From NCBI RefSeq assembly GCF_008704935.1, contig NZ_CP023692.1, positions 5,361,001-5,425,000 of the forward strand: DNA of 64,000 nucleotides, given 5' to 3'. Positions 31,519 through 39,402 of the stretch are shown here, piece by piece. The DNA is from Streptomyces vinaceus. GTDB taxonomy: Bacteria; Actinomycetota; Actinomycetes; Streptomycetales; Streptomycetaceae. The position numbers and the translations under genes are program-made. The notes beneath the pieces are model-generated. The model had not been told where the DNA came from and did not search any database. It worked only from the letters and a program-made list of their open reading frames with translations. Each line of letters begins with the position of its first letter. Position 1 is the stretch's first letter.

Positions 31519-32478
31519 TTGACTAGCGAGTCCCGACATGTCCCGGTGATGCTCCAGCGGTGCCTGGACCTGTTGGCCCCGGCGCTGGAGAGGCCCGGGG
31601 CCGTCGTCGTCGACTGCACCCTCGGCCTCGGCGGCCACAGCGAGGCCCTGCTGACCCGGTTCCCCGAGGCCCACCTGATCGGCCTCGACCGCGACAAGGA
31701 GGCCCTGCGGCTCTCCGGCGAGCGGCTCGCGCCCTTCGGTGACCGCGCCACCCTCGTCCACGCCGTGTACGACGAGCTCCCCGACGTGCTGGACCGGCTC
31801 GGCATCCCCACCGTCCAGGGCGTCCTCTTCGACCTCGGCGTCTCGTCCATGCAGCTCGACGAGGCCGACCGCGGGTTCGCGTACGCGCAGGACGCGCCGC
31901 TGGACATGCGCATGGACCAGACGACCGGGATGAGCGCCGCCGAGGTGCTCAACACCTACCCGCCGGGCGAGCTCGTACGGATCCTGCGCCAGTACGGCGA
32001 GGAGAAGCAGGCCAAGCGGATCGTCTCCGCGGTCGTCCGCGAGCGGGAGAAGGAACCCTTCACCAACAGCGCGCGGCTGGTCGAACTGATCCGCGACGCG
32101 CTGCCGCAGGCGGCGAAGCGGACCGGCGGCAACCCGGCCAAGCGGACCTTCCAGGCGCTGCGCATCGAGGTCAACGGCGAGCTGTCGGTCCTGGAGCGGG
32201 CCATCCCGGCGGCCGTGGAGCGCATCGCGGTGGGCGGCCGGATCGCGGTGCTCTCGTACCACTCCCTGGAGGACCGGCTGGTCAAGCAGGTCTTCGCGGC
32301 GGGCGCGGCCTCGACGGCGCCGCCCGGGCTGCCGGTGGTGCCGGAGAAGTACCAGCCCAAGCTGAAGCTGCTCACCCGGGGTGCGGAGCTGCCCACGGAG
32401 GAGGAGATCGCCGAGAACCGGCGGGCGGCGCCGGCCCGCTTCCGCGGGGTCGAGCGCATCCGGGAGGCGCGGCTGTGA
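31519..32478 (+). CDS. rsmH: 16S rRNA C1402 N4-methyltransferase RsmH (MraW)
   Basis: A 319-residue methyltransferase, first gene of the dcw cluster. The N-terminus SRHVPVMLQRCLDLL and the SAM motif VVDCTLGLGGHSEALL are diagnostic, with FDLGVSSMQLDE and LSYHSLEDRLVKQ further on. The start must be the rare TTG at 31519: an in-frame TGA lies at 31507-31509, GAGAGGG precedes the TTG, and the next in-frame GTG would remove the conserved HVPVM region. A weak start may keep expression low. Confidence 0.93.
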   Translation: MTSESRHVPVMLQRCLDLLAPALERPGAVVVDCTLGLGGHSEALLTRFPEAHLIGLDRDKEALRLSGERLAPFGDRATLVHAVYDELPDVLDRLGIPTVQGVLFDLGVSSMQLDEADRGFAYAQDAPLDMRMDQTTGMSAAEVLNTYPPGELVRILRQYGEEKQAKRIVSAVVREREKEPFTNSARLVELIRDALPQAAKRTGGNPAKRTFQALRIEVNGELSVLERAIPAAVERIAVGGRIAVLSYHSLEDRLVKQVFAAGAASTAPPGLPVVPEKYQPKLKLLTRGAELPTEEEIAENRRAAPARFRGVERIREARL

Positions 32479-33002
32479 GCAGAGCCGGGGGACTGGGGCG
32501 GCTGCGCGCCGGCTCCGCGGGGCAGGCGGCGCTGACGCCGTTCGTCCTGCTGGTGGTGGCGTTGCTGGCCGGCGGGCTGATCAGCCTGCTGCTCCTGAAC
32601 TCGGCGCTCAACCAGGGGTCCTTCCAGCTGAGCAAGCTGAAGAAGGAGACCACGGCGCTCACGGACGAGGAACAGGCGCTGCAGCGGGACGTGGACGGGT
32701 ACTCGGCGCCGGACGCCTTGCAGCGCCGGGCGCACGAACTCGGCCTCGTCCCGGGCGGCAGCCCGGTCTTCATCGGCCCGGACGGCAAGGTGACGGGCAC
32801 GGCCGCGGTCGCGGAGCCCCCGCCGCCGCCCCCGAGCCCCTCCGCGCCCCCGGCCGCCGCCCCCGGCGGCGCCCAGGGCCCCGCCGGCACCCCCGGCCCC
32901 GCCCCGACCGGCGCCCCGGGCTCCGCTCCGGCGGGCGCCCCGCAGGCCGGAGCGCCCGCGCCGGGCGGAGCCCCCCAGCCCAACCCGACCCCCGGAAGGT
33001 GA
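32475..33002 (+). CDS. ftsL: Cell division protein FtsL-like
   Basis: A 175-residue bitopic protein: a short basic N-terminus, one membrane helix (about 21-43, LTPFVLLVVALLAGGLISLLLL), a coiled-coil stretch (FQLSKLKKETTALTDEEQALQRDV) and a long Pro/Ala/Gly-rich tail. In the divisome FtsL joins DivIC/FtsQ to activate FtsW-FtsI; in Streptomyces it is needed for efficient sporulation septation. It overlaps rsmH by 4 nt (GTGA). Identification rests on topology and position, as sequence identity is low in this family. Confidence 0.85.
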   Translation: MSRAGGLGRLRAGSAGQAALTPFVLLVVALLAGGLISLLLLNSALNQGSFQLSKLKKETTALTDEEQALQRDVDGYSAPDALQRRAHELGLVPGGSPVFIGPDGKVTGTAAVAEPPPPPPSPSAPPAAAPGGAQGPAGTPGPAPTGAPGSAPAGAPQAGAPAPGGAPQPNPTPGR

Positions 33003-33006
33003 CGTC

Positions 33007-33138
33007 GTGACGCGGACCCTCCCCCCGCTCCCGCCGGGGGCGTCCCCGGCGGGACGCCGCACCGGAACCTGCGCCCCGGCCGCCGCTTCGCCGCCCTCCC
33101 TCCCCGGGGCCGTGTCCGTGCGGGCGGTGGGCGCGTGA
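33007..33138 (+). CDS. Possible 43-residue linker ORF between ftsL and ftsI
   Basis: A small frame starting GTG 5 nt after the ftsL stop, with a GGAAGG Shine-Dalgarno 8 nt upstream. It ends in a TGA that overlaps the ftsI GTG by 4 nt. The product is Pro/Ala/Gly/Ser-rich (begins TRTLPPLPPGASPAGRR) with no recognisable domain. Its perfect bridging of two coupled genes suggests that translating it delivers ribosomes to ftsI, which has only a weak RBS of its own. Whether the peptide matters is unknown; chance in GC-rich DNA is possible. Confidence 0.45.
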   Translation: MTRTLPPLPPGASPAGRRTGTCAPAAASPPSLPGAVSVRAVGA

Positions 33139-35153
33139 GCCCGAGGGTGCCGGGGCCCGGACGGCCGCGGCCGGGCGGCGAGCGGGCGCGGGCCGCGGGG
33201 GCCCGGCCGGCGACCCGGCCCGCCACGCGCAGGCCCGCCCCGGCCAGGAAGCCGCACACCATCCGGCTCGGCAGCCCCAAGCCGCGGCTGCGGCTCGTCG
33301 GCGTCGGGCTGACCCTGGTCATGGTGGCCTTCGTCGTACGGCTGCTCCAGGTGCAGGCCGTCGACGCCTCCGCGTACTCCGCCAAGGCCTCGGAGAACCG
33401 CTTCGCCAGCTACACCCTCGCCGCCGAGCGCGGCGAGATCACCGACCGCAAGGGCGTCGCGCTCGCGACCAGCGTCGACGCGTACGACATCACCGCCGAC
33501 CCGAAGATGTTCACCCCGCAGGACAGCAAGGCCCCGGACGCCCCCGAGCAGGCCGCCGCCCTCCTCGCGCCGATCCTCGGCAAGGACGCCAAGGAGCTCA
33601 CCGCCCGCCTCAAGACGAAGAACACCCGCTACGTGATCCTGGCCCGCCGCCAGACCCCCCAGGTCTGGAACCAGATCAAGGACCTCAAGCGGGTCTTCGC
33701 CGACAAGGCGGCCGCCGACAAGAAGAACAACGGCCCCGGCGCCAACGTCCTGGCCGGCGTGTTCAACGAGGACAGCAGCAAGCGCGTGTACCCCAACGGG
33801 GACCTGGCCGCCGGGATACTGGGCTACGTCAACGCCGAGGGCAAGGGCGCCGGAGGCCTGGAGTCCTCCCTCGACAAGAAGCTGGCCGGCAAGGACGGCG
33901 CGATCACGTACGCCCAGTCCGGCGGCCGCCGCGTGCCCACCGCCGGCTCCAGCGAGAAGCCCGCCGTGCCCGGCGAGGACGTCGAGCTGACCATCGACCG
34001 CGACATCCAGTGGGCGGCGCAGAGCGCCATCAGCGAGCAGGTCGCCAAGTCCGAGGCCGACCGCGGCTACGTCATCGTCCAGGACACCCGCACCGGCGAG
34101 GTGCTGGCCATGGCCAACGCCCCCGGCTTCGACCCCAACGACCTGTCGAAGGCCAGCTCCGCCGCCATGGGCAACGCGGCCCTCCAGGACGTGTACGAGC
34201 CCGGCTCCACCGCCAAGGTGATGTCGATGGCCGCCGTACTGGAGGAGAAGAAGGCCACCCCCGAGACGCATGTCGAGGTCCCCAACCGGCTGCACCGCGG
34301 CGACCGGCTGTTCAAGGACGACATCGACCACCCGACCTGGTACCTGACCCTCAACGGGGTCCTCGCCAAGTCCTCCAACATCGGCACCATCCTGGCCACC
34401 GGCCAGCTCGGCGCCAACCAGTCCGAGGCCAACCGCGTCCTCTACTCCTACCTGGACAAGTTCGGCATCGGACGGCCCACCGGCCTGAACTACCCGGGCG
34501 AGTCCCGCGGCATCCTGGCCCGGCCCGAGGCCTGGTCCACCTCCCAGCAGTACACGATCCCTTTCGGCCAGGGCCTGTCCCTCAACGCCATGCAGGCGGC
34601 CTCCGTGTACTCCACGATCGCCAACGGCGGCGTACGCATCGAACCGACCCTGGTCCGCGGCACCAAGGGCCCCGACGGCCGCTTCACCCCGGCCCCGGCA
34701 CCCGAGAAGACCACCGTGATCAGCCCGGACACCGCCAAGACCCTTTCCCGGATGCTGGAGTCGGTCGTCGACGACCAGGAGGGCACCGGCACCAAGGCCC
34801 GCATCCCCGGCTACCGGGTCGGCGGCAAGACCGGCACGTCCAACCGGGTGGATCCGGCCACCGGCCGCTACAAGGGCTACACCGCCTCCTTCGCCGGTTT
34901 CGCCCCCGCCGACAACCCGCGGATCACCGTCTACTGCGCCATCCAGAACCCCACCAAGGGCAGCTACTTCGGCGGCCAGATCTGCGGCCCGATCTACAAG
35001 AAGGTCATGGAGTTCGCCCTCAAGACCCTCCAGGTCGCCCCGACGGGAACCGCCCCGGCCGGGCTCCCCGTCACCTTCGACGCCGGCCCCCCGCCCGCCA
35101 CCCAGCCCTCCGCAGCGCCCTCCGCACAGCCCAGCCGGCAGCCCGGCCAGTGA
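33135..35153 (+). CDS. ftsI: Penicillin-binding protein 3 / septal transpeptidase FtsI
   Basis: A 672-residue class B PBP that cross-links septal peptidoglycan. A basic Pro/Arg-rich cytoplasmic tail (1-50) precedes one membrane helix (about 52-72) and the PBP dimerisation domain. The transpeptidase domain has the active-site Ser358 (SxxK, GSTAK), the SSN motif at 413-415 and KTGT at 565-568. A Pro/Ala/Ser tail ends the protein. The GTG start overlaps the small upstream frame. In Streptomyces it functions mainly in sporulation septation. Confidence 0.96.
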   Translation: MSPRVPGPGRPRPGGERARAAGARPATRPATRRPAPARKPHTIRLGSPKPRLRLVGVGLTLVMVAFVVRLLQVQAVDASAYSAKASENRFASYTLAAERGEITDRKGVALATSVDAYDITADPKMFTPQDSKAPDAPEQAAALLAPILGKDAKELTARLKTKNTRYVILARRQTPQVWNQIKDLKRVFADKAAADKKNNGPGANVLAGVFNEDSSKRVYPNGDLAAGILGYVNAEGKGAGGLESSLDKKLAGKDGAITYAQSGGRRVPTAGSSEKPAVPGEDVELTIDRDIQWAAQSAISEQVAKSEADRGYVIVQDTRTGEVLAMANAPGFDPNDLSKASSAAMGNAALQDVYEPGSTAKVMSMAAVLEEKKATPETHVEVPNRLHRGDRLFKDDIDHPTWYLTLNGVLAKSSNIGTILATGQLGANQSEANRVLYSYLDKFGIGRPTGLNYPGESRGILARPEAWSTSQQYTIPFGQGLSLNAMQAASVYSTIANGGVRIEPTLVRGTKGPDGRFTPAPAPEKTTVISPDTAKTLSRMLESVVDDQEGTGTKARIPGYRVGGKTGTSNRVDPATGRYKGYTASFAGFAPADNPRITVYCAIQNPTKGSYFGGQICGPIYKKVMEFALKTLQVAPTGTAPAGLPVTFDAGPPPATQPSAAPSAQPSRQPGQ

Positions 35154-35156
35154 CCC

Positions 35157-35176
35157 GGCGGGCCGGCCGGCCCGCC
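35157..35176 (+). repeat. 20-nt GC palindrome between ftsI and murE
   Basis: A perfect palindrome GGCGGGCCGGCCGGCCCGCC in the 45-nt ftsI-murE gap. No T-run follows. It may attenuate, or stabilise message ends, within the cluster. Confidence 0.6.
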
Positions 35177-35198
35177 AGAAATCCGTGAGGCACCATCA

Positions 35199-36914
35199 GT
35201 GACAACGATCACCCCGAAACCCGGGAACCCGTCGGCCGACGACCACACGGCCGGGCCCTCACTTCGCGAGCGGCCCGCCGCGCCCGGTACGCTCACCGCC
35301 GTGCCCCACGCTGATCAGCCCAGAACCGCCCAGAAAGACGCCCCGGCAACGCCGCCGGGAGCGCCCCGGCCCCAGGCCGCCCGCCCGACACCCCTGGGCG
35401 AGCTGGCCGACCTGCTGGGCATCGAAGCCCCCGGCGCGGCCTCCGCGCCGAAGCCCCCGCAGATCACCGGCATCACGCACGACTCCCGTGCCGTGCGCCC
35501 CGGCGACCTGTACGCGGCCCTGCCCGGCGCCAAACTGCACGGCGCGGACTTCGCCGCCCAGGCGGCCGCCCTCGGCGCCGCGGCCGTGCTGACCGACCCG
35601 GCGGGTGCCGAGCGCGCGGCCGCGACCGGACTGCCGGTCCTGGCCGTCGCCGATCCGCGCGGCCGGATGGGCGAGCTCGCCGCCACGATCTACGGCCGTC
35701 CCGGCGAGGGCCTGCTCCAGATCGGCATCACCGGCACCTCCGGCAAGACCACCACGGCGTACCTCGTCGAGGGCGGCCTGCGCGGCGCCGGACGCTCCAC
35801 CGGACTGGTCGGCACCGTCGAGATGCGCATCGGCGACGAGCGGATCAAGTCGGAGCGCACCACCCCGGAGGCCACCGACCTCCAGGCCCTGTTCGCGGTC
35901 ATGCGCGAACGCGGGGTCGAGGCCGTCGCCATGGAGGTCTCCAGCCACGCCCTGGTGCTCGGCCGGGTCGACGGATGCGTCTTCGACGTCGCCGTCTTCA
36001 ACAACCTCAGCCCCGAGCACATGGAGTTCCACTCGGACATGGAGGACTACTTCCAGGCCAAGGCGCAGCTCTTCACCGAGCGCCGCGCCCGCCTCGGCGT
36101 GGTCAACCTCGACGACGAGTACGGCCGGCGCCTCGCCAAGGAGGCCGCGATCCCGGTGGTCACCTTCTCCGCCGAGGGCGACCGGGCCGCCGACTGGCGC
36201 GCCGAGGACGTCGTGTTCGGGCACATGGACTCCACCCTGACCGTGGTCGGTCCGCAGGGGCAGCGCGTACGGGCCACGGCCCCGCTGCCCGGCCCGTTCA
36301 ACGTCGCCAACACCGTCGCCGCGATCGTCACGCTCGCCGCCGCCGGCCTCGACCCGCAGACCGCCGCCGACGGCGTCGCCGCGGTCCCCGGGGTGCCCGG
36401 CCGGCTGGAGCGGGTGGACGCGGGCCAGCCGTACCTGGCCGTCGTCGACTACGCGCACAAGACGGACGCCGTCGAATCGGTGCTCCGCGCGCTGCGCGAG
36501 GTCACGACCGGCAAACTGCACATCGTGCTCGGCTGCGGCGGCGACCGCGACACCACCAAGCGCGCCCCGATGGGCGCCGCGGCGGCCCGCTTCGCCGACA
36601 CCGCCGTACTGACCTCCGACAACCCGCGCTCCGAGGACCCCCTGGCGATCCTCGCCGCGATGTTCGGGGGCGCCGTCTCCGTACCGGCCGAAGAGCGGGG
36701 CACGGTCCTCGTCGACGCGGACCGGGCCGCGGCCATCGCCGCCGCGGTCGCGCGCGCCGAGCCCGGTGACACCGTGCTGGTCGCGGGCAAGGGCCACGAG
36801 CAGGGCCAGGAGACGGCGGGCGTCGTACGGCCCTTCGACGACCGCGCGGTGCTCCGCGCCGCGATCGAACGCCAGCAAGGCAGCAACGTCCGACAGGCCG
36901 AGGTGAACCAGTGA
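35199..36914 (+). CDS. murE: UDP-MurNAc-tripeptide synthetase MurE
   Basis: A Mur ligase that adds the diaminopimelate residue (LL-DAP in streptomycetes) to UDP-MurNAc-dipeptide. Three Mur domains are clear: THDSRAVRPGDLYAALPG, the P-loop GITGTSGKTTTAYLV, and the DNPRSEDP motif that contacts diaminopimelate. From this GTG the product is 571 residues, longer than usual by a disordered 60-residue N-terminus. A GTG at 35301 would give 537 residues and is preceded at 7 nt by TACGCT, a -10 element, so a second leaderless start is possible. The murF start overlaps its stop by 4 nt. Confidence 0.95.
   Translation: MTTITPKPGNPSADDHTAGPSLRERPAAPGTLTAVPHADQPRTAQKDAPATPPGAPRPQAARPTPLGELADLLGIEAPGAASAPKPPQITGITHDSRAVRPGDLYAALPGAKLHGADFAAQAAALGAAAVLTDPAGAERAAATGLPVLAVADPRGRMGELAATIYGRPGEGLLQIGITGTSGKTTTAYLVEGGLRGAGRSTGLVGTVEMRIGDERIKSERTTPEATDLQALFAVMRERGVEAVAMEVSSHALVLGRVDGCVFDVAVFNNLSPEHMEFHSDMEDYFQAKAQLFTERRARLGVVNLDDEYGRRLAKEAAIPVVTFSAEGDRAADWRAEDVVFGHMDSTLTVVGPQGQRVRATAPLPGPFNVANTVAAIVTLAAAGLDPQTAADGVAAVPGVPGRLERVDAGQPYLAVVDYAHKTDAVESVLRALREVTTGKLHIVLGCGGDRDTTKRAPMGAAAARFADTAVLTSDNPRSEDPLAILAAMFGGAVSVPAEERGTVLVDADRAAAIAAAVARAEPGDTVLVAGKGHEQGQETAGVVRPFDDRAVLRAAIERQQGSNVRQAEVNQ
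35288..35293 (+). promoter_or_regulatory. Possible internal promoter (-10) for murE
   Basis: TACGCT lies 7 nt before the in-frame GTG at 35301, the spacing seen at other leaderless genes here. No good -35. Confidence 0.35.
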
Positions 36915-38335
36915 TCGCCCTCTCCCTCGCCGAGATCGCCGACATCACCGGCGGGCGGCCCCACGACATACCGGATCCGTCCGTGCGGATCACCGGGCCC
37001 GTGGTCATCGACTCCCGCCAGGTGGAGGCCGGCAGCCTGTTCGCCGCCTTCGCCGGCGAGCACGTCGACGGCCACGACTACGCCGAGCGCGCGGTCGCCT
37101 CCGGCGCCGCGGCCGTCCTCGCCGCCCGGCCCGTCGGCGTACCCGCGATCGTCGTCGCCGACGTCGAGAAGGCCCTGGGCGCCCTCGCCCGGGCCGTCGT
37201 CGAGCGTCTCGGCACCGACGTGGTGGCCCTGACCGGCTCCGCCGGCAAGACCTCCACCAAGGACCTCATCGCCCAGGTGCTCCAGACCCACGCACCCACC
37301 GTGTGGACCCCGGGCTCCCTCAACAACGAGATCGGCCTGCCGCTCACCGCGCTGCGCGCCACGGAGGAAACCCGCCACCTGGTACTGGAGATGGGCGCTC
37401 GCGGCATCGGGCACATCGCCTACCTCACCGGCCTGACCCCGCCGCGGATCGGACTCGTCCTCAACGTCGGGACCGCCCACATCGGCGAGTTCGGCGGCCG
37501 CGAGCAGATCGCCCAGGCCAAGGGCGAGCTCGTCGAGGCCCTGCCGTCCGAGGCCGAGGGCGGGATCGCCGTCCTCAACGCCGACGATCCGCTGGTGCGT
37601 GCGATGTCCGCCCGGACCAAGGCCCGTACGGTGCTCTTCGGCGAGGCCGACGACGCCGACGTACGGGCCTCGGAAGTCCGTATGACACCGGCAGGACAGC
37701 CCTCCTTCACACTCCACACACCCACCGGGTGCGGCGAAGTGACCTTGCGCCTGTACGGTGAGCACCACGTGTCGAACGCGCTCGCCGCGGCCGCCGTCGC
37801 CCATGTACTGGGCATGTCCACCGAGGAGATCGCCACCGCGCTCTCCGGGGCGGGCACCATGTCCCGGTGGCGGATGGAGGTCACCGAGCGGGCGGACGGC
37901 GTGACGATCGTCAACGACGCCTACAACGCGAATCCCGAGTCCATGAGGGCCGCACTGCGCGCGCTCGCCGCGATGGGCGGCACGGCCAGGGCCGACGGGG
38001 GACGTACGTGGGCGGTGCTCGGTCCCATGGCCGAGCTCGGGGACGCATCGTTGGCCGAGCACGACGCGGTGGGACGGCTTGCCGTCCGGCTCAACGTGAG
38101 CAAGCTCGTCGCAGTCGGGGGCAGGGAAGCGTCCTGGCTGCAACTGGGCGCATATAACGAGGGTTCGTGGGGTGAGGAGTCGGTGGTCGTGTCCGACGCG
38201 CAGGCGGCGATCGACCTGTTGCGCAGTGAACTGCGCCCGGGTGACGTCGTGCTGGTGAAGGCTTCCAGGTCGGTCGGCCTGGAGCGGGTCGCTCTGGCTC
38301 TGCTGTCCGGTGAGGGCGAGGTCGCCGACCGATGA
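36911..38335 (+). CDS. murF: UDP-MurNAc-tripeptide:D-Ala-D-Ala ligase MurF
   Basis: A 474-residue Mur ligase that completes the cytoplasmic UDP-MurNAc-pentapeptide. Motifs: DSRQVEAGSLFAAFAGEHVDGHDY, the P-loop LTGSAGKTSTKDLI, VLEMGARGIGHIAYL, and VNDAYNANPESMRAAL. It overlaps murE by 4 nt and mraY by 4 nt, within a tightly coupled block. Confidence 0.96.
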   Translation: MIALSLAEIADITGGRPHDIPDPSVRITGPVVIDSRQVEAGSLFAAFAGEHVDGHDYAERAVASGAAAVLAARPVGVPAIVVADVEKALGALARAVVERLGTDVVALTGSAGKTSTKDLIAQVLQTHAPTVWTPGSLNNEIGLPLTALRATEETRHLVLEMGARGIGHIAYLTGLTPPRIGLVLNVGTAHIGEFGGREQIAQAKGELVEALPSEAEGGIAVLNADDPLVRAMSARTKARTVLFGEADDADVRASEVRMTPAGQPSFTLHTPTGCGEVTLRLYGEHHVSNALAAAAVAHVLGMSTEEIATALSGAGTMSRWRMEVTERADGVTIVNDAYNANPESMRAALRALAAMGGTARADGGRTWAVLGPMAELGDASLAEHDAVGRLAVRLNVSKLVAVGGREASWLQLGAYNEGSWGEESVVVSDAQAAIDLLRSELRPGDVVLVKASRSVGLERVALALLSGEGEVADR

Positions 38336-39402
38336 GGCAGATCCTCTTCGCCGGTGTCATCGGCATGTTCCTGACCGTGGTCGGCACTCCGCTGCTGATC
38401 AAGCTGCTGGCCCGCAAGGGCTACGGCCAGTTCATCCGCGACGACGGCCCGCGCGGCCACGCCGGGAAGAAGGGCACGCCCACCATGGGCGGTATCTCCT
38501 TCATCCTGGCGACGATCATCGCGTACGCCCTGACGAAGGTGATCACGGGCAGCCAGCCCACGTTCTCCGGCGTCCTGGTGCTCTTCCTGATGGCCGGCAT
38601 GGGCCTGGTGGGCTATCTCGACGACTACATCAAGATCGTCAAGCGCCGCTCGCTGGGCCTGCGGGCCAAGGCCAAGATGGCCGGTCAGCTGATCGTCGGC
38701 ATCGCCTTCGCCGTTCTGGCACTCCAGTTCAAGGACGCCCGCGGCAACGCCCCGGCCTCCACCAAGCTGTCGTTCGTCACGGACTTCGGCTGGTCGATCG
38801 GCCCGGTGCTGTTCGTGGTCTGGGCCCTGTTCATGATCCTGGCCATGTCCAACGGCGTGAACCTGACGGACGGTCTGGACGGTCTGGCCACCGGCGCCGC
38901 GGTGATGGTCTTCGGCGCGTACACGTTCATCGGCGTCTGGCAGTTCCAGGAGTCGTGCGCCAACGCGCAGACCCTGACGAACCCCAACGCGTGCTTCGAG
39001 GTACGAGATCCGCTGGACCTCGCGATCGTCGCCTCCGCGCTGATGGGCGCCTGCTTCGGCTTCCTGTGGTGGAACACCTCGCCCGCCAAGATCTTCATGG
39101 GTGACACCGGCTCGCTGGCCCTCGGCGGCGCCCTCGCCGGTCTCGCGATCTGCTCCCGCACGGAGTTCCTGATCGCCCTCCTCGGCGGCCTCTTCGTCCT
39201 CATCACCATGTCGGTCGTCATCCAGGTCGGCTCCTTCAAGCTCACCGGGAAGCGCGTCTTCCGGATGGCCCCGCTCCAGCACCACTTCGAACTGAAGGGG
39301 TGGTCCGAGGTCTTGGTGGTGGTCCGGTTCTGGATCATCCAGGGCATGTGCGTGATCGTGGGTCTCGGACTCTTCTACGCGGGATGGGCAGCCGACAAGT
39401 GA
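38332..39402 (+). CDS. mraY: Phospho-MurNAc-pentapeptide translocase MraY
   Basis: A 356-residue integral membrane enzyme (ten helices) that attaches phospho-MurNAc-pentapeptide to undecaprenyl phosphate, making lipid I. Signature motifs: GKKGTPTMGG, YLDDYIK (catalytic Asp pair region), NLTDGLDGLA, the NTSPAKIFMGDTGSLALGG loop and MAPLQHHFELKGWSE. Starts in an ATGA overlap with murF and overlaps murD by a GTGA. Confidence 0.97.
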   Translation: MRQILFAGVIGMFLTVVGTPLLIKLLARKGYGQFIRDDGPRGHAGKKGTPTMGGISFILATIIAYALTKVITGSQPTFSGVLVLFLMAGMGLVGYLDDYIKIVKRRSLGLRAKAKMAGQLIVGIAFAVLALQFKDARGNAPASTKLSFVTDFGWSIGPVLFVVWALFMILAMSNGVNLTDGLDGLATGAAVMVFGAYTFIGVWQFQESCANAQTLTNPNACFEVRDPLDLAIVASALMGACFGFLWWNTSPAKIFMGDTGSLALGGALAGLAICSRTEFLIALLGGLFVLITMSVVIQVGSFKLTGKRVFRMAPLQHHFELKGWSEVLVVVRFWIIQGMCVIVGLGLFYAGWAADK

